Shown here: positions 1 through 9,017 of the stretch, piece by piece | Numbering within the stretch: the first letter of the stretch is position 1 | How the letters are laid out: each line of letters starts with the position of its first letter | Program-made: the position numbers and the translations under genes | NCBI GenBank assembly: GCA_014873095.1 | Contig: CP050848.1 | Coordinates: forward strand, 2,046,001 to 2,110,000 | Reading direction: 5' to 3' | From: Planctomycetales bacterium ZRK34 | Lineage (GTDB): Bacteria > Planctomycetota > Phycisphaerae > Phycisphaerales > Zrk34 | Length of the DNA: 64,000 bases | Notes under the pieces: model-generated | What the model was told of the DNA's origin: nothing | The model's input: the letters and a program-made list of their open reading frames with translations, nothing else | Database searches by the model: none

Positions 1-702
1 GACCAGGCCATGGGCGCGGATGCGGTCGGTGAGGCCTTCGAGCGTGGGGTCGATGCCGTAGGCAGCCCGAAGCTGCACCAGCGCCGCGGGGCGGTCGCCG
101 ATGGCATCGTAAAAGTCGGCCAGGGCCAACTCGGCGGTCGGATCATCGGCGGGTGAAACCTTGATGGCCTGGATGTAGCTGTTTTTGGCGGCATCGTGGT
201 CGCCGGACTTGGCCAGATATTCCGCGAGGCGCAGGTAGTCGCTGACCTCGCCGTACTCATCGGTGGTGCTGCGAAGGAAGGCGAAAAGCTGCTGGGGTGT
301 GCCCATGCGATACAGGGCCTCGGCCAGGGCGTCGGTGATGTCGGCCCGGGAGGGATAGGGCACGGTAGTTTCAGGCAGACCCGACTCGAGCACCAGCGGA
401 CGACGCAGGCGGGAGTCGCGAAGCGTCAGGGCCAGTTCAAGGTGGCGACGGGCGTAGGCGGGATCGTTAAGCTGGTTGAGCCCGATCACGCCGAGGTAGT
501 AATGGGACTTGTAGTCGGTGGGATCGCGGCGGACGCAGGCGGCGAACTGATCGCGGGCGGCGGCCGCATCACCGGCGCGGTAGGCGTCGTAGGCGTTCAG
601 CCGCACGGTGTCGACGGGCAGCTCGCTGACACAACCGGTCAGCGCGGCAAGCATCAGAGCGGCGGACAACGCGGCGAATTGACGATGAGCGAGGATGTTC
701 AT
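1..702 (-). CDS. TPR-type lipoprotein (3' part beyond the window)
   Basis: An open minus-strand frame starts at ATG 702 and runs off the left edge, giving 234 residues. The N-terminus has a signal peptide ending in a lipobox (AALTGC, Cys at about residue 24), so an envelope lipoprotein is expected. The rest is helical with TPR-like segments such as NAYDAYRAGDAAAARDQFAA and, later, LAEYLAKSGDHDAAKNSYIQA, each with the small/aromatic spacing of tetratricopeptide repeats. TPR lipoproteins usually act as protein-interaction scaffolds; no partner can be named. A long opposite-strand frame over the same bases lacks such features and was treated as a shadow. Confidence 0.75.
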   Translation of the reverse strand, partial: MNILAHRQFAALSAALMLAALTGCVSELPVDTVRLNAYDAYRAGDAAAARDQFAACVRRDPTDYKSHYYLGVIGLNQLNDPAYARRHLELALTLRDSRLRRPLVLESGLPETTVPYPSRADITDALAEALYRMGTPQQLFAFLRSTTDEYGEVSDYLRLAEYLAKSGDHDAAKNSYIQAIKVSPADDPTAELALADFYDAIGDRPAALVQLRAAYGIDPTLEGLTDRIRAHGLV

Positions 703-750
703 GGTGGGCGACCCTTGAGATTGCGTTGGTCTGCCATCAAGATACGCCCT

Positions 751-1164
751 ATGCCCACCGGACACAAGCAAGCCGAGGCCCGGGAAGTCCGCACCGTGGT
801 GCTGGATCACCAGTGCGGGCCGAGCAGCCACTACGACTGGATGGTCGAAGACCCGCAGGCCCCGGCGGGCGAAGGGCTGTTGTGCACGTGGCGTATGACC
901 GTCGAGCCGAGCCGGTGGGCCGCCGCGGGGCAGGTCGAGTTGACCCGGCTGGGCGATCATCGCCGGGCGTATCTGACCTATGAAGGTGAGATCAGCGGCG
1001 GGCGCGGCACGGTCAAGCGCATCGATGAAGGTGAGGCGACGATCGTGTCATGGTCCGAGCGGGCGGCGGTGATCGAGGTGAGACTGCGGGCTTTCGATGG
1101 GCGGGTCACGTTGCAGCGGATCGATGGCGATCGGTGGGTGATGGTGGTGGGGAGTTCGGGGTGA
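751..1164 (+). CDS. LigD N-terminal (3'-phosphoesterase-like) domain protein, stand-alone
   Basis: This 137-residue protein resembles the PE/LigD_N domain found at the front of bacterial NHEJ ligase LigD. The segment VLDHQCGPSSHYDWMVEDP followed by LLCTWRM matches the family pattern (HDA..LHYDFRLE...LKSWAVP), keeping the His-Tyr-Asp core. The family trims 3' ends of DNA, but here the polymerase and ligase domains are absent, which fits small stand-alone planctomycete homologues. The start at 751 was chosen because the longer frame upstream overlaps the divergent lipoprotein gene. Function as a repair nuclease is inference; a structural homologue without activity is possible. Confidence 0.68.
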   Translation: MPTGHKQAEAREVRTVVLDHQCGPSSHYDWMVEDPQAPAGEGLLCTWRMTVEPSRWAAAGQVELTRLGDHRRAYLTYEGEISGGRGTVKRIDEGEATIVSWSERAAVIEVRLRAFDGRVTLQRIDGDRWVMVVGSSG

Positions 1165-1171
1165 GCCATTT

Positions 1172-1214
1172 AGTACCAGACGCTTCGGCTGCGCCTCAGC
1201 GTCGGCGTGGGGGG
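1172..1214. repeat. Palindromic repeat family A, copy 1
   Basis: A REP-like unit of about 43 bases with GTACCAGACGCTTC at one end and CTCAGCGTCGGCG at the other. The two ends form an imperfect hairpin (GACGCT/AGCGTC). Further copies lie at 15764-15809, 27005-27044 and 31101-31140. This copy starts 8 bases after a stop codon. Confidence 0.8.
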
Positions 1215-1234
1215 CATCGGCGTGAGTGGGAATG

Positions 1235-1266
1235 AAAAAAACCCGCCGCTGGGGGCAGCGGCGGGT
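1235..1266 (-). terminator. Rho-independent terminator of the porin gene
   Basis: Read on the minus strand, a 10-bp GC stem (CCCGCCGCTG / CAGCGGCGGG) with a 4-base loop is followed by a run of seven T. It lies about 40 bases past the porin stop codon. Confidence 0.9.
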
Positions 1267-1305
1267 CTGGGTAGAGTCACATCTGTTGGCACAGCGCCAT
1301 GCGGA

Positions 1306-2946
1306 TCAGAACAGGAACTGCACCTGGCCACGGATCGAGAATTGATCGTCCTCGCCGGTGGCGCGGAGGCCCTGGTTGGAGGCGTTGAACGGCAGGTTGT
1401 CCAGCACCCAGACCAGGTCCAGCGACACCCGCAGGGCGTTGCCCTTGCAGTAGTAGTTGGTGCCGAAGGTCAGCATGTCGATGTTGTCTTCGAGACCGGA
1501 CAGTTGATAGTCGATCACGCCGTGCGATGTGGTCGGCACGTAGGCCAGGTCGTCGAGATTCAGATGCTCCCAGCGAAGCAGCACGTCCATCTTGTCGGGG
1601 ATGACGAAGACAGAGGTCTGCAACAGGAAAGCGTACTGATCGGCGCCGCCGGCGGCGAGGCGTTCACCATTGGTGGTGATGTGCTGACCGACGATCGCGG
1701 CAAAGACGCTGAGACCGTACATATCCGGGGCTTCAAAGCTGGCGTCGACGGTCCACTTCAGGACGTTGGAGTTTTCGATGTAGAATTGGGGATCGACATC
1801 GTCGCTGAATGAGTAGGCGCGGGAATTCTGGCCGCGCTCGCCGAGTTCGTAGTCGATCGCAGCGCCGACGAGAATGCCCATCGGACCACCGGACCATGCC
1901 TGCTGATCATCGAACTGGCTCCACTCGCCAGACAGCAGCATCTCACCGCGCGCCGCCATGGCGAAGTCGGTCATGTCACGGTTGAAGGCGGTGTTGGACT
2001 GGTAGGAACCATCATGAATCATGCCCATGGCGCGGATCGACCTGCCAACGAGTTCACCGCTGTAGCAGACCCCCAGGCCCTGGGTGTAGTCGATGGTGAA
2101 CAGATCATTGACCAGCGATCGCTCCAGGGTCGCGAGGTTGGCTGAGCCCACGGCTTCCTCACGCATGAACGGGCCCTTGAACTGGCCCACCCTGGCCTTC
2201 CAGCCATCGGCGAATTCGTAGGCGATCCAAGCGTCTTCGAGGAAGATCACGCCGCCGCGCTCGTCATAGCTTCGCCCCACGTCCGGCAGCGGGCTCTGGA
2301 ATTCGCGAACAGCGACGACGGCGTCCGGTGCATTCGATTCCATGTAAAAATCATCGCTGGAACCGGGGGCCGCGTTGATCTGCAAGGCGTAGGTGACGCG
2401 CGGATCAAAGACATGACCGTCGAGGCGAATCTTGGCGCGGCGGGCTTCGAAGCCGGACACGTTGCGATCGCCATAGGTGTATCTCGTGTCAATCAGGTTG
2501 ACCGATGTGCCGTTGAAGATCACCTCGGCGTCGTCGCTGAGGAGGGTGATGGGATTGCGAGCCTGGTTGTACACGTAGCGGGCCTGGACCTGGCCGCTGA
2601 TGCGGAGCAGGAAGTTGCCGTCTTCGGAGGCCAGGAAGAAGTGATCCTTCCAGCCTGCGGTCATGCCGCCTTCGGCCAGCGAGGCGCGCGTGTCGGCATC
2701 GGAAAGCACATCGCGAATCAGTGTTTTGACTTCTTCAGCCCGGCGCTCAGTGAGCCAGCTGTCACCCTGTGCCGCGCGCATCTGCTGAAGCTCGGCTTCC
2801 TGTGCCGCGATGCGCGAGTTCTGTTGTTGGAGTTGCGCCTTCAGCGCCTCCAGTTCGCGAGCAAGGTTCTGATCGTCAGCCCGCAACATACCGGCCGATG
2901 ATAGAACCAGACCCCCTGCGAGTAGAACTGCAAACAATCGTTTCAT
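1306..2946 (-). CDS. OprO/OprP-like outer-membrane porin with N-terminal coiled coil
   Basis: This 546-residue protein is predicted to form an outer-membrane beta-barrel for small anionic or general solutes. Residues 1-23 are a signal peptide (cleavage near MLRA/D). Residues about 28-60 are a Glu/Gln-rich coiled coil, probably a periplasmic or peptidoglycan-contacting trimer stalk. The barrel follows, with GNFLLRISGQVQARYVYN and alternating aromatic strands, and the protein ends in a terminal Phe (VQFLF), the usual outer-membrane insertion signal. The start at 2946 (MKRLFAVLL) is preceded by AGGAGG about 10 bases upstream, better than the in-frame ATG 21 bases earlier. The terminator at 1235-1266 ends the unit. 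Substrate specificity cannot be read. Confidence 0.85.
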   Translation of the reverse strand: MKRLFAVLLAGGLVLSSAGMLRADDQNLARELEALKAQLQQQNSRIAAQEAELQQMRAAQGDSWLTERRAEEVKTLIRDVLSDADTRASLAEGGMTAGWKDHFFLASEDGNFLLRISGQVQARYVYNQARNPITLLSDDAEVIFNGTSVNLIDTRYTYGDRNVSGFEARRAKIRLDGHVFDPRVTYALQINAAPGSSDDFYMESNAPDAVVAVREFQSPLPDVGRSYDERGGVIFLEDAWIAYEFADGWKARVGQFKGPFMREEAVGSANLATLERSLVNDLFTIDYTQGLGVCYSGELVGRSIRAMGMIHDGSYQSNTAFNRDMTDFAMAARGEMLLSGEWSQFDDQQAWSGGPMGILVGAAIDYELGERGQNSRAYSFSDDVDPQFYIENSNVLKWTVDASFEAPDMYGLSVFAAIVGQHITTNGERLAAGGADQYAFLLQTSVFVIPDKMDVLLRWEHLNLDDLAYVPTTSHGVIDYQLSGLEDNIDMLTFGTNYYCKGNALRVSLDLVWVLDNLPFNASNQGLRATGEDDQFSIRGQVQFLF

Positions 2947-3392
2947 GATGACATTGCCTCCTGTCATTCATGTGGCGGCCCGGCTCCAGCCGGACCAGAT
3001 GTGTAAATACCCCCGCCGCCCTTTCGGTCGACGCGAGCCATGCACATTCAGATTGTCAACAAATGAACTTCATCGTGACATCTCCCGAACGAACCGACCA
3101 TCATCTAGAATTGGCACCCCTGGCCTCGGATGCGTCTCGGCTCATGGAGACGCGGAACTTCGCAATGGCGAAATTATCCATCGCGGCGATACGGGTTGTC
3201 AAGCAACCGGCCGGCAAGGCATTCAATGACATCCACCCGACCGGCGCGACCACCGCATGGGGCCGCACATCGCCCCGCTGTTTTGAATATCGGACGGTCC
3301 GATTCGCCGGCTGTAATTCTTATTCCCGCCCCACCGGGCCGGACAACGGACAAACCACACTATCGCAAATCGGGCTAGGGTTTTCGCCGATT
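2947..3392. other. Intergenic region between divergent porin and ABC-exporter units
   Basis: About 450 bases without a convincing gene. A TTGACA on the minus strand (TGTCAA at 3055-3060) could be a -35 box for the porin, but the -10 position is GC-rich and weak. An in-frame extension of the downstream plus-strand gene back to 2970 exists, but it crosses the strong promoter at 3393-3421 and is rejected. Confidence 0.5.
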
Positions 3393-3421
3393 TTTACACG
3401 ACGCGGCAAATCCTCTAATAT
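3393..3421 (+). promoter_or_regulatory. Sigma70-type promoter of the ABC exporter operon
   Basis: TTTACA (3393-3398), a 17-base spacer and TAATAT (3416-3421) form a near-consensus promoter about 60 bases before the start codon at 3480. Confidence 0.8.
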
Positions 3422-3479
3422 AGTCCGTCTTGGCAGTTGTTCAGTGAACGTCGTCACCTTTCGCCTTGAGGCGCTGAGT

Positions 3480-6014
3480 ATGCCGCCACATATTTGTCTG
3501 TCGAATCGGCTTCTGCGCCCGCGATCGGGCCGCAGCGTCGGTCTTGTTGTCTGCCTGTTGATCGCCGCCGCGGCGAGCGCGCAACCAACATCCGACCAAC
3601 CCGACCACCCCACGCTCAGCGGCTCGGCGGGCGTCGCCGGCATCGGGTTCTATCAGCCCGACCGCTGGGGGCTGGTCTCGGCCCACATCAACAACCCGAC
3701 CGGCCGCGAGCAGACCACGCGCCTGATCTTCCGCTTCGAAGATCAGCCCCAGCGCCAGTTCATGACCAATACCTGGCTGCCGCCGCACACCCGCCGGCAG
3801 GTCACCGTGCCCGTCCGCTTCGGCAAAGTCGACATCACCGAAGAGCACAAGACCGCCACCACCGAAACGCTGCTGACGCCGACCGACGCTGAACTCGAAT
3901 ACGATCGCGAGACGGGGCTTGTCCGTCTGGTCGAAGATCGCGCGCTGACGGCCGTGATGTCCGACAACACCGACATCGACGACGAGGCGATCACCGTGGT
4001 GGCTGACATTCGCAGCCGCCTCGGTCTGCCGCGCGGCATGGCGTTCATCGCCGCCGAGCGATCGATCCGATTCGACGTCGGATGGGACGGCGTGAAGCTG
4101 TTGATGCTCTCGGCCGATGCGCCGCAGATCGACGCGGCTCAGCGCCGCTCGCTGAAGCGCTGGCTCGTCGCCGGCGGCACGTTGCTGGTCTTCGCCGACC
4201 AGGTTGAAAATCACACAATGCAGTTGCTGCTGGACGACGCATGGCCGGTGCAGGTCGTCGACCAGGTCACGCTCACGTCGATTCAGTATCAGCGCGGTCC
4301 GCAGGCGGCGACGATTCTGCCGGGCCAGCGGCCGTGGGCTGATCCGACCGTTGAAACCGAACAGCCGATCACCATGACGCGCCTGCTGGCGCCGGGTTAC
4401 GACACGCTGCTGCAGGTGCGCGGCTGGCCGGCGCTGCTGACCCGCCCGATCGGGCGCGGCCGCATCGTCGTGTCCACCCTCGGCGGACGCGCCTGGACCG
4501 ACGCCGCCGCAGAACCCGCCGCCGACATGCTCAGCGGACTGATTCTGCCCAACGCGATGGCATTCGCCACGAGCAAACCCAAAGACGCCGCCCAGACCAT
4601 CAGCGGGCAGACCGGCCAGCAGTTCGTCACCTCGCGCATCGGCTACAAGGTGATCTCCCGCAAGCGCATCGCGATGGTGCTCGGCGGATTTCTCGTGGTG
4701 ATGATCGTGCTGAGCCTGCTGTGGCGACTCAGCGGGCGGTTGGAACTGCTGGCGCCCGTCGGGGTGGTCGCCTCGCTGGCGGCGATGGGGCTGCTGATCA
4801 CCATGGGCAACAAGCAGCGCGGCAGCGTCGCGCCGACCGTCGCCACGATTCAACAGATCACCGTCGAGCCGGGCGGCAACACCGCCCAGGTCGTCGGCGC
4901 GATCGGTCTCTACGACAGCGCCGGCGTCGAGGTCTCACTCGCCGGGGCGCAGGGCGGATGGGTATGGCCCATGCCGCTGGGTCAGACCGAGCAGCTCATG
5001 CGCCTGCGCTACGAAGACCTCGACCAGTGGATCTGGCCTCAGTTGACCGTCGCCGCCGGTGCGGTGCGGCCGGTGCAGTTCGGCGCGTCGATCACATTCG
5101 AACATCCCCCGACGATGGACCTCGCCTTCGGGCCCGAGGGTCTTGTCGGCACGATCAACCTGCCCGGCGGCGCGACGCTGGCCAATCCGATCATCGCCAC
5201 GCAGCAGGCCAACCTCGCCGTGCACGCCACGGTCGTTGACGACGTGACGAAGCTGCACGCCTCGGCCGCCGATGTGCTGCCGCGCGGTGTGTACATCGCC
5301 GGCGGGTTGCTTGATTCCGATGAGCAGGCCCGCGCTGCCGTGCTGTCTCACATGCTGGATCATCCCGACTTCGATCGGCCGATGGTCATGGGCTGGGCCG
5401 ACCCGCTGGATTGGAAGCTCGACGTCAAGCCCGACCTGGCGAAGACCGGCTCGGCGTTGTGGTCGATTCCGCTGTCGGTCAAACACGCCCAGCCGGGGCA
5501 GCAGGTCCGTGTGCCCTGGCCCCTGCTGAGCATGCAGCAGGTCGTGCTCCGCGATCAGAACGTCGGCCTGAATCTCCTGCCGATCTACCGCCCGGACACC
5601 AAGACCTGGCTGCCGGAAATCTCCGGGCCCAGCGCCTTCGTCGGCCGATTCGTGATCCCCGAAGCGGTCCGCCCGCTGAAGATCACCGCCGCCAAGGTCC
5701 ACCTGGACATGGACGCCATCGGTCGCCCCGTCCGCATCCTCACGCTGCGCGACATGAAGCCCGTCGAACTGGCGAGCATCATCAATCCGTCCGGCCCCCA
5801 GGCGATCGACATCCCCGTCGATCAGCTCGACATCGATGCCGACGGCGGCGTGATGATCGCCTTTGATGTGCAGAACCCGCCGAACTTCACCCCGGGCTCG
5901 GCCAAGAGCTCGGACATCTGGACCATCCGCCGCTTCGGCCTGGAAGTCACCGGCGCCGTGGCGGAGGGATTTAAATCCCCCCGCCTCCCCGAACCCCAAA
6001 CCCCCGAACGTTGA
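3480..6014 (+). CDS. Large exported membrane protein, first gene of an ABC-2 exporter operon
   Basis: This 844-residue protein has a signal sequence (about 1-34), an extracytoplasmic N-terminal half, two transmembrane helices at about 395-418 and 424-444, and a second large extracytoplasmic half. The segment GVKLLMLSADAPQIDAAQRR followed by a hydrophobic strand (LLVFADQ) resembles the GATase-like fold seen in membrane partners of GldG-type ABC exporters. No catalytic triad is evident. The ATPase follows after 9 bases and the permease after that, so it is probably an accessory subunit of that transporter. The start at 3480 lies 10 bases after a GAGG and downstream of the promoter. The C-terminal 10 codons are a C-rich repeat (PEPQTPER). 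Exact function is unknown. Confidence 0.7.
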   Translation: MPPHICLSNRLLRPRSGRSVGLVVCLLIAAAASAQPTSDQPDHPTLSGSAGVAGIGFYQPDRWGLVSAHINNPTGREQTTRLIFRFEDQPQRQFMTNTWLPPHTRRQVTVPVRFGKVDITEEHKTATTETLLTPTDAELEYDRETGLVRLVEDRALTAVMSDNTDIDDEAITVVADIRSRLGLPRGMAFIAAERSIRFDVGWDGVKLLMLSADAPQIDAAQRRSLKRWLVAGGTLLVFADQVENHTMQLLLDDAWPVQVVDQVTLTSIQYQRGPQAATILPGQRPWADPTVETEQPITMTRLLAPGYDTLLQVRGWPALLTRPIGRGRIVVSTLGGRAWTDAAAEPAADMLSGLILPNAMAFATSKPKDAAQTISGQTGQQFVTSRIGYKVISRKRIAMVLGGFLVVMIVLSLLWRLSGRLELLAPVGVVASLAAMGLLITMGNKQRGSVAPTVATIQQITVEPGGNTAQVVGAIGLYDSAGVEVSLAGAQGGWVWPMPLGQTEQLMRLRYEDLDQWIWPQLTVAAGAVRPVQFGASITFEHPPTMDLAFGPEGLVGTINLPGGATLANPIIATQQANLAVHATVVDDVTKLHASAADVLPRGVYIAGGLLDSDEQARAAVLSHMLDHPDFDRPMVMGWADPLDWKLDVKPDLAKTGSALWSIPLSVKHAQPGQQVRVPWPLLSMQQVVLRDQNVGLNLLPIYRPDTKTWLPEISGPSAFVGRFVIPEAVRPLKITAAKVHLDMDAIGRPVRILTLRDMKPVELASIINPSGPQAIDIPVDQLDIDADGGVMIAFDVQNPPNFTPGSAKSSDIWTIRRFGLEVTGAVAEGFKSPRLPEPQTPER

Positions 6015-6023
6015 ACCGCACCT

Positions 6024-7208
6024 ATGTCTGACCAGCCCGTCGTCAAAACCGTTCAACTGACCAAGCGCTACGGTGAGTTCACCGCGCTCGACAGCCTCGA
6101 CCTCGAGTTGCGCAAAGGTCAGATTCTCGGGTACATCGGCCCCAACGGAGCCGGCAAAACCACCACCATCAAAATCCTCGTCGGACTCGCCCGCCCCACC
6201 AGCGGGCAGGCCTACATCGACGGGCTCGACTGCACCACCGACGTCCGCGCCATCAAGCGCCTCGTCGGCTACATGCCCGATGTGTTCGGCGCCTACGACA
6301 ACATGCGCGTCCGTGAATACCTCGACTTCTTCGGGGCGGCGTTCAAGATTCCGCAGAAGCATCGCGCCACGCGCATCGGCGAGGTCATGGACATCACCGG
6401 CACCGCGTACATGTCCGACCTCTACGTCGAAGCGCTTTCGCACGGCATGAAGCAGCGCGTCGGCATCGCCCGCACCCTGCTGCACGATCCGTCCGTGCTG
6501 ATCTTCGATGAGCCGGCCAACGGCCTGGACCCCGCCGCCCGCATCGACATGCGGCAGGTCTTGCTGCGCCTCGCCGAGATGGGCAAGACGCTGATCGTCA
6601 CCAGTCACATCCTCCCCGAACTGTCGCGCATCTGCGATGTCGTGGCCATCATCACCCACGGCAAGCTCCGCGCCTTCGGCACGCTCGATCAGATCATGCA
6701 CCAGGTCCGCCAGCGCCGCATGGTGCTGGTGACGCTGGCCCAGGGTCACGACGTCGACGCCATGGCGAACCTGCTCCGCGAGCAACTCGGCCCGGACGCC
6801 GAGATCAAACCCAGCCCGCAGGAACAGCAGGTGCGCTTTTCCAGCACCGCCGATGACGAGCAGCTGTCGCGCCTGCTGGCCGCCGCCGTCGGCGCGGGCA
6901 TCGGCGTGGCGCAGTTCAACGAAGTCCCGCTGGACCTCGAAGACGCCTTCCTCGAAGTCACCGGCCTCGGCCACGCCGGCGCCGGCCCCGCCGACGCGCC
7001 GACGGATGCTCCGGCCGAGCAAGCCGACGAAGAAACCGACGCCGCCGAGGAGTCCACCGACGCCGAGGCGGAATCCGTAGCCGAAGGCGAAGCCGGTTCC
7101 GAGGCTGACGACGAACAAATCGACGAGGAAGTCGAAGTCGAACCCGCCGAGGAGGACGACATCGAAGACACCGACGAAAACGGCGAAACAGAAAAACCTA
7201 AAACATGA
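6024..7208 (+). CDS. ABC-2 type transporter ATP-binding protein with acidic tail
   Basis: This 394-residue protein is the cytoplasmic ATPase of an ABC exporter. Walker A GPNGAGKTT (about 40-48), signature LSHGMKQRV (about 137-145) and Walker B VLIFDEP with the D-loop are all intact; the profile is that of CcmA/NatA-type ATPases of ABC-2 systems. After about residue 315 the protein continues into an unusual tail of about 80 residues very rich in Glu and Asp, absent from typical family members (about 300 aa). It lies 9 bases after the accessory membrane protein and before the permease, separated from the latter by a hairpin repeat. The substrate is unknown. Confidence 0.92.
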   Translation: MSDQPVVKTVQLTKRYGEFTALDSLDLELRKGQILGYIGPNGAGKTTTIKILVGLARPTSGQAYIDGLDCTTDVRAIKRLVGYMPDVFGAYDNMRVREYLDFFGAAFKIPQKHRATRIGEVMDITGTAYMSDLYVEALSHGMKQRVGIARTLLHDPSVLIFDEPANGLDPAARIDMRQVLLRLAEMGKTLIVTSHILPELSRICDVVAIITHGKLRAFGTLDQIMHQVRQRRMVLVTLAQGHDVDAMANLLREQLGPDAEIKPSPQEQQVRFSSTADDEQLSRLLAAAVGAGIGVAQFNEVPLDLEDAFLEVTGLGHAGAGPADAPTDAPAEQADEETDAAEESTDAEAESVAEGEAGSEADDEQIDEEVEVEPAEEDDIEDTDENGETEKPKT

Positions 7209-7213
7209 AAAGG

Positions 7214-7294
7214 AGCCTCACGCCAAGGCGCTAAGGCGCAAAAGGAAGAATCAAAAACATTTTCTTTTTGGCGCCTTAGCGCCTTGGCGAGAGG
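7214..7294. repeat. Long inverted repeat (CGCCAAGGCGCTAAGGCG type) between exporter genes
   Basis: The left arm (7214-7248) and right arm (7261-7294) are near-perfect reverse complements over about 30 bases, built from CGCCAAGGCGCTAAGGCG, with an A/T-rich loop. It sits between the ATPase stop and the permease start and could fold as a long RNA hairpin. Confidence 0.88.
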
Positions 7295-7319
7295 CCAAAC
7301 TGATTAACACGGACACCCC

Positions 7320-9017
7320 ATGGCCAATCCAATTATTCAACGCGAATTGATCACGACGCTGCGCCAGCCGCGTGCGGCGTTGATTCAGATCGCTTTCGTG
7401 GCGGCGCTGGCCGCGCTCGTGCTGGCCGTCTGGCCCGACACCGCGACGGTCAACCTCGGCGGGCGACAGGCCCAGCAGTTGCTCAGCGTGTTCGTCTACG
7501 GCCTGCTGGTCGGGCTCATGCTCATGGGCCCGGCGTTTCCCGCCATGGCGATCGTTCGTGAACGTCAGCGCGGCACGCTCACCCTGCTGCTGATCAGTCC
7601 GCTGACGCCGATGTCGATCCTCATCGGCAAAATCACCGGCGCCCTCGGGTTCATCCTGCTGTTGCTGCTGCTGTCGCTGCCGGGGGCGGCGGCGTGTTAC
7701 GCCATGGGCGGCATCTCGCTGCAGCAGCTCGCCGTCGCCTACGGGGTGCTCGCACTGGCAGCGGCGCAGTATGCCATGCTCGCGCTGTGGGTTTCCTCGC
7801 GCGTCAAGTCCACCGACGGGGCGCTGCGCATCACGTACGGGTTGATCCTGTTGCTGTCGGTCATCGTGCTGGGGCCGCGCCTGATGACCCAGGGCAAAGA
7901 CCTGGCCGGCATCACCGCCGTGGTCCTCGTGCCGCAGCAGTACATTCACGCGGCGGCCGACTGGCTGGCGGCGCTGAGTCCGATCCCCGCGGTCATGCAG
8001 ATCGTGGGGCACGAATCCGTCGGCGCCCGCGGGCTCGAATCGCAGATCGATCCGGTGGCGCGCTACGGCATCATGGCGGGTATCACGATCGTGCTCTGCG
8101 CGATCGGCACACTGCTGCGACTTCAGCCGAAGGTCACCGACCGCCCGCGCGACAAGGGCATGGTCACCGATGAGCAGACGGCGAGCGTCCGCACGTATCG
8201 CCGCTTCATGTACCTGTTTTTCTTCGATCCGAAAAAGCGCACCGGGTCGATCGCCAACTACGAAAACCCGGTCATGATGAAGGAGTTCCGCACGCGCACC
8301 TTCGGCCGGGCGCATTGGATGGCGCGCATCATCGGCATCTGCCTGATCGTGTCGCTGATCCTCATGCTGCTGGCGACCGTCGGCACGATGTGGGTCGACA
8401 TCGGCTACATGGGCGGGGTGCTGGTGATCTTCCAGATGGGGCTGATCATTCTGATCGCGCCGGCGATGAGCGCGGCACTGATCAGCGGCGAGCTTGAATC
8501 CGGCGGATGGACGCTGCTGCAGATGACGCCGATCAGCGCGCGAACGATCGTCGTGGGCAAGCTGCTGAGCGTGGCGTGGACCCTGCTGCTGTTGCTGCTG
8601 GCGACGCTGCCGGGCTACGGCGTGCTGCTGGTCATCGACGAGGGCCGCCAGGGCCAGGTCATGGACGTGCTGATCAGCCTGTCGCTGACGGCGGGGTTCT
8701 GCCTGCTGGTCGGGGCGGCCTGCTCGAGCGTGTTCCGGCGCACGACCGCCGCCACCAGTGCCGCGTACATGATCGTCGTGGGCCTGTGCATCGTGACGCT
8801 GCTGCCGTGGCTCGGCGAAGGCTCGCTCTTCGGGCGGCAGGTCGTCGAAGCGATCCTTACGATCAACCCGCTGGCGGCCGGGCTGGCGGCGATGCACATG
8901 CCGGGCATGACCGAGTATCAACTGCTGCCGGCAAACTGGATCTTCCTCGGCGTCGGCAGCGTGCTGGCGGCGCTGGTCCTGTGGCTGCGCACGTGGGAGC
9001 TGACCAAACCGCAATGA
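7320..9017 (+). CDS. ABC-2 type transporter permease, two-domain
   Basis: A 565-residue polytopic membrane protein with about 12 hydrophobic helices in two similar halves: one starting NPIIQRELITTLRQPRAAL, the second at about residue 315 with ENPVMMKEFRTRTFGRAHW. Both halves share the motif order RERQRGTLTLLLISPLTP / ELESGGWTLLQMTPISA typical of ABC-2 permeases, so this is an internally duplicated permease. A region with charged residues (about 265-320) links the halves. It is the membrane partner of the ATPase encoded just upstream and overlaps the next start codon (ATGA), so the operon continues. Confidence 0.88.
   Translation: MANPIIQRELITTLRQPRAALIQIAFVAALAALVLAVWPDTATVNLGGRQAQQLLSVFVYGLLVGLMLMGPAFPAMAIVRERQRGTLTLLLISPLTPMSILIGKITGALGFILLLLLLSLPGAAACYAMGGISLQQLAVAYGVLALAAAQYAMLALWVSSRVKSTDGALRITYGLILLLSVIVLGPRLMTQGKDLAGITAVVLVPQQYIHAAADWLAALSPIPAVMQIVGHESVGARGLESQIDPVARYGIMAGITIVLCAIGTLLRLQPKVTDRPRDKGMVTDEQTASVRTYRRFMYLFFFDPKKRTGSIANYENPVMMKEFRTRTFGRAHWMARIIGICLIVSLILMLLATVGTMWVDIGYMGGVLVIFQMGLIILIAPAMSAALISGELESGGWTLLQMTPISARTIVVGKLLSVAWTLLLLLLATLPGYGVLLVIDEGRQGQVMDVLISLSLTAGFCLLVGAACSSVFRRTTAATSAAYMIVVGLCIVTLLPWLGEGSLFGRQVVEAILTINPLAAGLAAMHMPGMTEYQLLPANWIFLGVGSVLAALVLWLRTWELTKPQ

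Noticed and set aside
196-750. N-terminal extension of the LigD-N-like gene to 196
   Set aside because: It lies opposite a minus-strand lipoprotein gene with signal peptide and TPR helices, while its own sequence is low-complexity and unlike the family.
4935-7118. Minus-strand open frame of 727 codons opposite the exporter genes
   Set aside because: GC-rich shadow: it covers parts of two well-supported plus-strand genes and has no recognisable motif or start signal.
7251-9014. Minus-strand open frame of 587 codons rich in Gln, Arg and His
   Set aside because: It is opposite the permease; its composition reflects reversed codons of a hydrophobic protein.
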